A stretch of DNA of 64,000 nucleotides, taken from Dipteris shenzhenensis. Taxonomy: Eukaryota > Polypodiophyta > Polypodiopsida > Gleicheniales. Below, in pieces: positions 44,481-53,410 of this stretch. Location: assembly GCA_047967505.1 (NCBI GenBank), contig CM106540.1. One strand, written 5' to 3'. The notes below the pieces were generated by a model that saw only the letters and a program-made list of their open reading frames with translations, was not told where the DNA came from and made no database searches. Each line of letters starts with the position of its first letter. Within the stretch, counting starts at the first letter, position 1. A program made the translations under genes and the position numbers.

Positions 44481-45475
44481 TTCTCAACATAAGACAAGTC
44501 TTCTATATCAGTAAGCATGTTTGAGTCACTTGCAACACAAGACAAGTCTTCTATACTAGTGAGCCTATTCGAGTCACTTGCAACACAGGACAAGTCTTCT
44601 ATACTAGTGAGCCTGTTCAAGTCACTTGCAACACAGGACAAGTCTTCTATACCAGTGAGCATGTTCGAGTCACTTGCAACACAAGACAAGTCTTCTATAC
44701 CAGTGAGTATATTTGAGTCACTTGCAATGCAAGAAACCTTTTCTACATCAACATCTGTTACTATAATGTCCTCAATACGTGTGAGCATGCCACTATGATA
44801 CTCTTGATCACTACTATAGCTTCTTATCAATTTGGATCCCATTTATGTTATAGTCCTTTTCTTCTGATAATATTCTGTTGTGTCTTCCATGACATTGAAG
44901 GAAACTATCTTGGGCAAACCTGATTTCAAGAAAGCTAACCTCCATTTACAAGTACTATGAGCTTGTAGATGAGGCGTAGTATTGTGGACATCTAGATGTG
45001 AAGTACTATCCATTGCATTTTGAAAGACCCTTGCACTAGTCAACTTAATTATCTCCACTATACAAAGAAAACTCTGAGCATAGCCCTTAAAGTTACCAAT
45101 TTCTAAAACTTCTCTAGAGCAAGATAACATCTCTACTTTTTTTCCCTTAAAATAAGTTTTTTTGATATCTTGAAAGTATGTCTTTGGAACAATTTCGTCT
45201 TGGTCCCTGAGCATTCTATGTGCTTGCATATCAAATATGTCACATTGTAAGATATCTCCCAATGTTTCAAAGTCTCCATGTGGATATTTTAAATATACTT
45301 CAGGATTTACAATGTTGGTGATTATCACTACACATCTTCTCTCACCATAACATTGGAAATGACACACATTCATAGGATCAAGACTATGAATTCGTCCAAA
45401 AGCCACCACTTCATTCTTCTTATATAACACCACATCCATACCCTCTGTTAGGGTGAATACCTGTTTTATGTACAA
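44481..45475 (-). pseudogene. 5' part of the split transposase-like gene (DUF8039-like domain and 16-residue repeats)
   Basis: Leftward from about 45461 (just after an acceptor-like ACATAAAACAG) the frame reads LTEGMDVVLYKKNEVVAFGR, then GERRCVVIITNIVNPEVYLK and PHGDFETLGDILQCDIFDM. This resembles DUF8039, a domain of plant transposon-linked proteins (G.. V..LDP..., C.V.V, P...LGD). A TAA at 44843-44845 is in the same frame as the following MGSKLIRSYSSDQE, so one nonsense codon separates the halves. Five tandem 16-residue repeats follow, and the frame meets the copia 2 insertion at SYVENN, resuming exactly in frame at 32306. The nonsense codon could predate or follow the insertion. Confidence 0.6.
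44490..44735 (-). repeat. 48-bp minisatellite coding for five 16-residue repeats
   Basis: The repeated peptide is SCVASDSN(M/R)LT(G/S/D)IEDL. The DNA unit is 48 bp and the copies differ by a few bases, so reading frame is kept across all units. Confidence 0.92.
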
Positions 45476-45599
45476 AAATAGATTAGCAACTCAAAAAAAG
45501 ACACAATAAATAATCATTGAGCTTATTATTACTTAATAACTTTTATATCAAAACTAGCAGAGAAGGCATTAAACCTAAACCCTACATCCTAGACTTTCA

Positions 45600-46345
45600 A
45601 CAATTAATACCAAAACATCTTAACCACTGTAAATCCCAAACTTTAAACATTTAATTCCTAAACCCTAAACCCTAAACCCTAAACTCTAAATCCTAAACCC
45701 TAAATCCTAAATCCTAAATCCCTAACTCTAAACCCTATATCCTAACCCTAAAATACAACCAAAATTTAATGAATTTTTTTAATTTGTGCAATAGGTTGGG
45801 GGATATATCCAACTTGTTGCACAAATCAAGAAAATTTCTTGATTTTTGCAATAGGTTGAGTACACCATGAACTTGTTCCACTTGCAATAGGTTGAGGGAT
45901 ATATCAAACCTATTGCACAAATTTAAAAAAATCATTAAATTTTGGTTGTATTTTAGGGTTTAGGGTTTAGGGTTTAGTATCTAGGGTTAAGGATTTAGGG
46001 CTTAGGATTTAATATTTAGTGTTTAGGGTTTTGGGTTTATGATTATGTTTTTAGGGTTTAGGGTTTAGGGCTAAGGGTTTAGGATTTAGGGTTTAGGATT
46101 TAGGTTCTAGGAATTAGGGTTTAGGGTTAAGGATTTAGGATTTAGCATTTCGGGTTTAGGGTTTATGATTATTATTTTAAGGTTTAGGATTTAGGGTTTA
46201 GGATTTAGGATTTAGGGTTTAGTATATAAGGTCATGAGCTTAGAGTCTAGAATCTAGGGTTCAAAATCTGGAAATTAGGTTTTAGAATTTAAGCGATAGG
46301 GGTAGGGTTTAAGGTTTAGGGTTTAGGGTTTAGGGATTAGAACTG
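45600..46345. repeat. Inverted telomere-like repeats around a hairpin
   Basis: Left side (45655-45745): degenerate AACCCTAAACCCTAAA. Right side (45950-46340): degenerate TTTAGGGTTTAGGG. Directly between them two inverted arms match: TAAAATACAACCAAAATTTA (from about 45749) and its complement TAAATTTTGGTTGTATTTTA (ending near 45955), continuing with ATTTGTGCAATAGGTT and AACCTATTGCACAAAT. The spacer repeats CAATAGGTTG words. Orientation is C-rich then G-rich, opposite to an end-to-end telomere fusion. Confidence 0.85.
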
Positions 46346-46510
46346 TTATATAAGTTTAAGAGCTTAGATTATATAACATAAGATTTAGAAAACTTTAGGA
46401 TTTAAGATTTAGGGTGTAAGATTTAAGGTATATAAACTATATAAAATATGCATTTCAAAGTATTTAGTTTAGATATATATAGACTATATGCTATATGCTT
46501 TCCAAAGTGT

Positions 46511-46872
46511 TTTGTTTATATCCAATACTAGGTACGATCCTTTGCAAATGCTTTACTTTAAGTAATTATAAGTCTACCTAGTCAAAGTATCCTACTGATT
46601 AGGGATAAGCACATAGGCTAAAAGTACACATTTTCATATTTCTTACATTCATGTTGCATGGTGTATCAGAAGAAATGAAGAAGTATGTGATATTTGTTTA
46701 TATCCAATACTAGGTACGATCCTTTGCAAAGGCTTTACTTTAAGTAATTATAAGTCTACCTAGTTAAAGTATCCTACTGATTAGGGATAAGCACATAGGT
46801 TAAAAGCACATAGATTCATATTTTCTTACATTCATGCTGCATGGTGTATCAGAAGAAATGAGGAAATATGTA
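46511..46872. repeat. Tandem duplication of about 182 bp
   Basis: TTTGTTTATATCCAATACTA to CATGGTGTATCAGAAGAAAT is present twice (from 46511 and 46692), about 93-95 % alike by eye. Confidence 0.9.
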
Positions 46873-48240
46873 TTCCATATCATGGATTCATACTATGGAT
46901 ATCTGGTGGTTGCTAAAGTAGAAAATTGATATGGATTCAATGATACTGTAGTTTTGCGCAAAGCCTTAAACAAAGTTTAAGGCTTTTGCAAATTATTACA
47001 TATTGTAACAAAGATAAGCAAGTATGCTAAACCTCTTCTAGATTTTATGGTTTTAAATACCTACCTTACAAATACATTAACTAATTCTTCATTCTTCAAC
47101 TAACAAGTATTATATACATGGAAGCAAAGCGACATGCTAAAAGCAAGTGTGTAAATTGTAATATTTTCTTATTTTTTAAATAAATTTAATTCTTTGATTG
47201 ACTACCTTTTTAAAATTTAAAGGTTATTAGTATATAATATACATAATTTTAAATGTTATTAATGTATAATATTAATAATTTATTTATTTATTTAAATTTA
47301 TACAATAATTACATTATATTTATATTAGTTTTTAAGTTAATAATGTATATTTTTATTAAAACTAAAATCTAATATCTAGTTAATAGCAAGAAGAATATTT
47401 TAGAGATTTTTCATATTAAGAACTACCTTACAAATACATTCATTAATTCTTCATTGTTTGAAGAATAAGTATTTTATACATGCTAGAAGACCTCCCTTTC
47501 AAAAATATTTTCATTGTTATATTTTTTTTATTAATGTATTTATATATTTTTTTATATAATAATTATATAATATTTATATTAATTTATAGATTGACATTAG
47601 TTAATAAAAATTTATTATATTATGGAGTAAAAATATTATAAATGGATTTCTCATATTAATAAAGTGTCGTGAGAAGAGTTTTTGGAGAGATTTATGGTTA
47701 AATTTTGTTTTGAAGTTGTTGCATAAGCAATAGGTAAGGAGATTTGAGTGGTTTTGAGGTTGAGAGAGATTTGTAATAGATTGTTTTCTAATTTATTTAT
47801 TAAAAAAAATTATTGCGTGCCAATATGCTGGGAGAGTCTAAGTTTGAGAGAAATTTGTGACAATAGGTTGTGAGAGTTTGAGGTAAAGAGGAAAATTTGT
47901 GGGAAAAAAGATTTAATGCAAAAGATGGTTTTTTGAAGTTGTTGTGTACGCAACAGGTTTTTAAGAAAAGAATCGGATTCGGGAAAAAAAATCAAATTTA
48001 CAAAAACTTGATTCTTAGAAGTTCTTACGTACGCAATAGGTTGGAAATGAACTCACCTCTTGCAACATTTTGAAAATTTTGAGAATCTTGCAACAGGTTG
48101 ATGAAAGGAGAGAAGCGTGGAGTGTGAAAGAATAAACTTTAAATGAAAAAGAGAATGAAGAATGTTATACTTATAGTGAACCTAAAATAACTAAAAAAAC
48201 CTAAAAATTTAAAAAAAGGTGACGACCTAAAAGCTACCCA
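46873..48240. other. AT-rich spacer with recurring CAATAGGTT words
   Basis: No gene. CAATAGGTAAGG (about 47733), CAATAGGTTGTGAG (about 47865), GCAACAGGTTTTT (about 47950), GCAATAGGTTGG (about 48032) and GCAACAGGTTG (about 48089) recur, several after a GTACGCAA or CATAAGCAA prefix. The same word is in the hairpin region at 45.8-45.9 kb. Confidence 0.55.
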
Positions 48241-48289
48241 TTTCCTATAAAACTCTACTTCTCCTTATTCTCTCTCACAAATTTCCTAG

Positions 48290-48580
48290 AGCTCCTCCAC
48301 CACCTCCCCACCCAGGTACTCCCTCCCTTCCCCTCTCCTCCCTTCCCTCCCTTCCCCTCTCCTCCCCGCTTCCCCCTCCTCTCTTTCTTTCTTTTCTTTC
48401 TTTCTTTCTCCCTCCTCTCCCTCCCTCCCCTTCCCCTTCGGTACTATTGTTTTTTGGGGGAGCAGAGCGGAGTGGCTTTTTTTTTTAAAGGAGTGGGGAG
48501 GCGGGGAGGAGGGAGGCGGTAGGTGAGGAGACGAGGAGGCAGGAGGTGGGGAGGAGAGGAGGAGAAGAGGGGAGATTAAT
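48290..48580. repeat. Pyrimidine tract followed by purine tract
   Basis: About 150 bp of CCCTCCCTTCC-type sequence (48290-48440) is followed by about 110 bp of GGAGG-type sequence (48465-48575). The two halves are partly complementary and could fold back. Confidence 0.8.
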
Positions 48581-48629
48581 CCTCCCCTAAACCTATTATG
48601 CGCACAATAAGTTTAGGGGGGGTTAATCC
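48573..48629. other. Palindrome 1
   Basis: ATTAATCCTCCCCTAAACCT, ATTATG and CGCACAATAAGTTTAGGGGG, GGTTAAT form a stem of about 27 bp with a few mismatches around a GCGC-like centre. It overlaps the left arm of palindrome 2. Confidence 0.75.
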
Positions 48630-48706
48630 CCTCCCTTAAGCCCCTTTGGGGGGCTTGTTACGCGTGTAACAAGCCCCCCAAAGGGGCCTAGGGGAGGGGA
48701 TTAACC
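48621..48706. other. Palindrome 2, 41-bp arms
   Basis: The left arm (48621-48661) and the right arm (48666-48706) are reverse complements with two mismatches, and the loop is GCGT. The innermost 21 bp, from CCCCTTTGGGGGGCTTGTTA onward, pair perfectly. A hairpin this strong is unlikely by chance. Confidence 0.93.
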
Positions 48707-48739
48707 CTGCCTTAAGTGGGGCCCTTTGGACTCCAGAAA

Positions 48740-49225
48740 AAAAAGATGAAAAAAATAAATTAAATTAAAAAAAATTGAATTAATTTTCAAAAAATAATTT
48801 TAAAAAATTTTAAATAAATTAAATTAAATTTTCAATAAATAAAAAATTTTAATAATTAAAATAAATTTAAAATTTTAATTTAATTTAATTTAGTTTAAAT
48901 AAAAATTAAAAATTAAAAATTAAATCAATAAAAATAATTTTAAAAAAGTAAATTAAAATTTAAATATATAGATATATAAATAAATAAATTAAAATTTAAA
49001 ATTTTTAAATTAAATTCTTTTATCCATGTTTATAAAATATTTTGAATTAAATTATTTAGGTAAAAAAATATTAGATAAAAAAATAGTATCGAGAAATATA
49101 AAAATATATTTTTTAAAATATATTTGAACTTTTGAAATTTCAATTAATATTTAATTTGTAATATTTAAATATTTAGTCACAATTTTTTTAATATTTTGAG
49201 TTTAAAAATCATTGTAATTCTCATT
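48740..49225. other. Very AT-rich spacer
   Basis: Almost only A and T, with AAATTAAATTAAAA words. It lies just upstream of a plus-strand gene at 49234 and could contain its promoter, but no specific box stands out. Confidence 0.5.
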
Positions 49226-49233
49226 TTTTATTT

Positions 49234-52200
49234 TTGATTGCTTTGCAGAAAACTATGTCTTTGAGTTTTGGTTCCAAGGTGTCTTTCAAATATCTTGAAC
49301 ATGCTTGGTATTTTATGGAGTGCAAATCAAAGTATTTTTTGATGATCATTGCCGAGAATGTGTCAAGCGTGAAATATTCTCCACAGGTAGTAAGAAATGG
49401 TGGCATGGTCTCAACCATCAACATTAAAGAAAACAATTTGTTAGAAGTTTTGTGCAAAGGGAAGAATGACGATGTGGTCTACAAGTTACGAGTTACACAT
49501 AAGCACTTCTTGAAGCCCTTACTAGATTCAATTGAGGGATCCCAAGAATTACTTAGTGCCTTGGAAGCATTGAAGAAAATGTGGGATGCATTTCCAAGTG
49601 GTGGTGTTGTACCTTCAGCAACAGTAAGTATGCCATCTATAACATGTAGCCCTCAAGTTGTACTGCCAATATCTGTGGCGATAACTATGGTATCTCCAGC
49701 AAGAGTAACTACAATATCTGCAGCAGTAACTACAGTATCTCCAACTGCTGCAACTACCTACACCATCGACTGCTGCAACTACAGGAACAAGAAGGAGGGA
49801 TCATGGAGCAAATTTAAGTTCCACAGCTATTCCCAGAAACAGAGTAAAAATAACTCCTACTCCACATGTAGATCGTTCAAGTGCAAGTTATTTAAAACCA
49901 GGCGAAAAATTGGATAGTGATGATCAAGAGGATCCGCAAGAACAAGATACAAGTCTCGCAGACTTTTCTATAAGTGTGGCAGACTTACATCCTCCAGAGA
50001 ATGAGGGGTACATTTGGGGATTTTTACAATTCAGCATGGCCACAATGTTTATTGATCGAGCTTCATTGTTCACAAATCAAAGAAAGCTAGATAAGACATT
50101 TGCACACAAATTGTATGAAGATACGAGGAAAACAAGAACTCCAGTTGCCACTAATATCACTCTTTGTCCTATGATATTTAAGAGACTTCAGAGAAGATGA
50201 TCCTACATTGCCTGATGTCACATTTCAAAAGCGCATGGACTTTCTTGATGCTTTTAAGAACTTTAGAAGGATTGACCTTATTCGTGGAGAGGCTTTGTAC
50301 CAAAGCCGATATGGGATTGACATCGAGAAGAGATACATGCTGGCAAAGAATAGATTCTTGGAAAGATGCAGGTTTGAGCCCATTGATGGGCAACACTTTT
50401 GTGAAGCTTGCAGGATCGCCCTTGATGAAAGAAAAGGAAACTTGCCATAGAGTGAGTGGATGGAAAAGTTTTAATGGGTCATTCGTCATGTATGCATATT
50501 GAACGATGACTCGAAGTACATTCTAGAATCAGAAAGGCTAAATTTTGCTCCATTTAGGTTGAAAAAAAGCTCTTCTCTTTCTGAGATCCTGATAAAGGCA
50601 AGGGAGTTATGGGTGGGCTATGGAAAGCCACAAATAGTGAAGGGCAGGAGACCTACATTTGAGTACATGGCAAAGAGGACTCAGTTCTATAGATGCTTGA
50701 AAGGTTTTGTAAGCAATACGCAAGGCGTACCAAGTAATAAGGTTGAGGCAAAGGATCTGAACACCACCGTTGCAAGATACAGGGATGTTACTTGCATTGT
50801 CTTCCACGAGGACTCAGTGTTTCCGAGCATGGTGGATGTTTGCCAAGCATATGAAACATGAAAGATATCCTTTGAGGCACCAGAGCACACTTCAACTCAG
50901 AGGAAAGAAATAATGAAACTGATGTCTATTGTTTGGTGGAGAGCATTAAGGTTTGTTCCAGATGCAATAATAGAAGAAGTATGCAAGAAGATCCTAAGTG
51001 GTGACTGCTTCTTTAGAAAGGAGACCAAGCATAGCAACTTGGATGAAGTCGTCACCTGAATGATTCAAAGTGAGACTACTCTCTCGGCACTATTGTTTTT
51101 ATTGAAATCTGATGATGAGTTAGCTGGCAAGTCAATTGATGTGGATAAGAAGAACTTGCACTTACCCTAGGTTAACTCCTTGATAAGACATGGGCTAGAA
51201 AGTGGTTGGCTTCAATGGATGTAGATGCCACACCAACAAAGGATCTAAGAGCTAAAATCACAAAAGGTTGTTGAGACATAATATATGGACATCAAGAAAA
51301 AGGCCTTGCAGTCCACTTCCCAAGCTAGAGCAATTGGTGGTTTAGATGATGGTTCTCTATTCAGCTTCTCCTATGATTTCTTGCTATCAGAGAATAATAC
51401 AAATTTTGCACACATCAATGGCATTGATACAGAGCATTTCATAACAATGAGCGATCATGCTTGGGAGAAGCCATGTGTATTTTTCATAGATGAATTGCAA
51501 GACCTTATAGTGTCACGGATAGTTGAACTCAATGTGTGGTTTATCATAGAAGGTCCTATGGTAGATAAGAAAAGATCAATGTTGGTCCTGTTCGTGACAA
51601 AATCACAAAGGGATGCCTTGTATGCAAGTTTGACATCTACATTTAGGTATTTACTTTCAAAAGTATACCATGGTATAGTCCTATGCAATCATATGACTGT
51701 CTTGGAAGGCACTGCCATTCAAGTCTTGCAGCCTTTCTTGATGTGCTTCTTATCTAGGGGTGGTGACAATCTAATCAAAATTCCTCTAAAGACTCTCGAG
51801 CTTCATTAGCTTGAGGACAATAAGGTTAAGCTTGATGCAAAAATGGTGGATTACAGAAAGCCGATGGATCCTAATGTGATACTAGAGATGACAAAGAATT
51901 TGTTGAATGATGGCTGGGAAGTAGCATTGTATCGAATGGGTTTTGTTGCTTAGAAATTGCTACGCTAAGGTAGAAATGTAAATGTCATTGATACCTCCCA
52001 TCAGATTGAGTTCTTTGACACATATTACAGTTGCACTAGCTTCTTTGAAGAGGGAAATGTCAAAGAAGAGGGTAGTGAGGAAAATGTCAAAGATGAGGTT
52101 AGTGAGTTTGAGGGTGATGATTCTAGCTCCGGTGATGATGAGGATGAAAGTTCTGCATCCGATGACTTATGCTAAGAAGAAATCCGCACAAAGAATAAGG

Positions 52201-52801
52201 GTGATCAATTGTCAATTAAAGTCAAGGAGGTTCCACTCATCATACAGGAAGGCCTACAACAGCAACAAGTAGTAGTACAGCACGTCGTAGGAAAAGGTAA
52301 GGCTAAAGAGGTGGAAGCACTTCCCTTGAGATTAAAAGTGAGGAAGGCACCCTTGATCTTCGGTGAAGGACATGCAAGTGGATCAAGCAAGGAAGCCTTA
52401 CCCAAAGAAGGTATAGATGAGGCAAAGCATGACTAGGAGGAGTTACCAAGAGGCATAGATGGTTCTTCAACCATGACCTTATTGACTCCAAAGCAGAGCC
52501 TACTAGTCAAGAACCTAGTAGCCAAGACCCTACTCACCAAGAACTTGGTCATGAGACTCTAGAGCAGCCTACTAGTCAGGTGCTTGAAACTAAAGAGCAA
52601 ACTCTTGAGGACCTTGCTACTGAGACTCCAGTCTTAGAGCAGCTTATTAGTCAGGACCCTGGTAGCCAAGGGTGCATTGAGGACATCGGTATTGTCTTAG
52701 AGCAGCCTAATAGTCAGGACCCTGGTAGTCAAGGGTCTAGCATTGAGGACATTGTTGGTGAGGAACATGATGGCCGATGGCTTTGTAATCACAATTTTTA
52801 A
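49234..52801 (+). pseudogene. Long unrecognised plus-strand gene, broken
   Basis: A coherent reading can be followed for over 1,000 residues through several frames: 49234-49917 (KVSFKYLEHAWYFMECKSKY, THKHFLKPLLDSIEGSQELL, then a Ser/Thr/Val/Ala repeat), 49910-50200, 50208-50450 (MDFLDAFKNFRRIDLIRGEA), 50499-50861 (RRPTFEYMAKRTQFYRCLKG), 51285-51809 (KSQRDALYASLTSTFRYLLS) and an acidic C-terminus with tandem repeats to 52801. At least nine stops and several frameshifts intervene. Composition is protein-like throughout and the opposite strand is not. I do not recognise the family. Its position next to a transposase-like gene in the same direction suggests an element-borne partner gene, but that is inference. 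Confidence 0.5.
52495..52765 (+). repeat. Degenerate coding repeat LEQP(T/N)SQDPGSQG
   Basis: AGAGCAGCCTAMTAGTCAGG and ACCCTGGTAGYCAAGGG recur three to four times with an irregular period of about 66-105 bp in the tail of the long pseudogene. Confidence 0.75.
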
Positions 52802-52969
52802 ACTTCGCAAGTTTTGAACTTCTATTTAAAGTGAATATCTAATAAAAAGTTAGCTACTTTTTTTATTTCTTTACTCTCATTATTGTGTATAAAGATTGTT
52901 TATGAGGTCCGTTTTATACTTAATGGTGTATTTTAAACTTTATGTCAATGTATTTTTATAGTTAAGGGT

Positions 52970-53270
52970 GTTTTTTAATACCAAGTGAGGTGTATATGTA
53001 CACCACTTACACATAAAAGGATTTATGTACACTACCTTTCTAAGGGGTTTATGTACACCACCTTTCTAAAAGAAATGGTCATAAAGGTGTGTGCACACCA
53101 CTTATACATAAAGGTGCTTATTTACACCACCTTTCTAAGAGAATTGGTCATCTATTGATGTTCTTAGGTGATAGTAGCTCAATTCATAAGAAGTTATGAA
53201 GATGTTTATGTAGACCACCTTTGTAAGAGCTTTAGTTATGCATTGATGTTCTTAGTACTTAATCACTAAA
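52970..53270. repeat. Short repeats with TATGTACACCACCTTTCTAA
   Basis: The phrase recurs about six times (for example near 52990, 53030, 53050, 53110, 53205) with 30-60 bp spacing, alternating with CACTTAYACATAAA and GAATTGGTCATC-like pieces. It lies between the two plus-strand pseudogenes. Confidence 0.75.
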
Positions 53271-53410
53271 TCTTTTGTTTTGAGTTGTCAAATCTAGTTC
53301 AAAAAAGAACATTACTAGCATATTCTAAAATTTTGGACTGTTTTTTAGTCCATTTCTCAAATTGGACTTTACACAAGTCCAAAAATTTTGAATAGTATGT
53401 TACATATTAA

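Noticed and set aside
45600-46345. A chromosome end (telomere)
   Set aside because: Repeats are degenerate, short and in inverted orientation, with gene-like sequence on both sides; they are interstitial.
49221-50489. Minus-strand frames (for example 49457-49221 and 50489-50178)
   Set aside because: They are shadows of the plus-strand reading, which has better composition and continuity.
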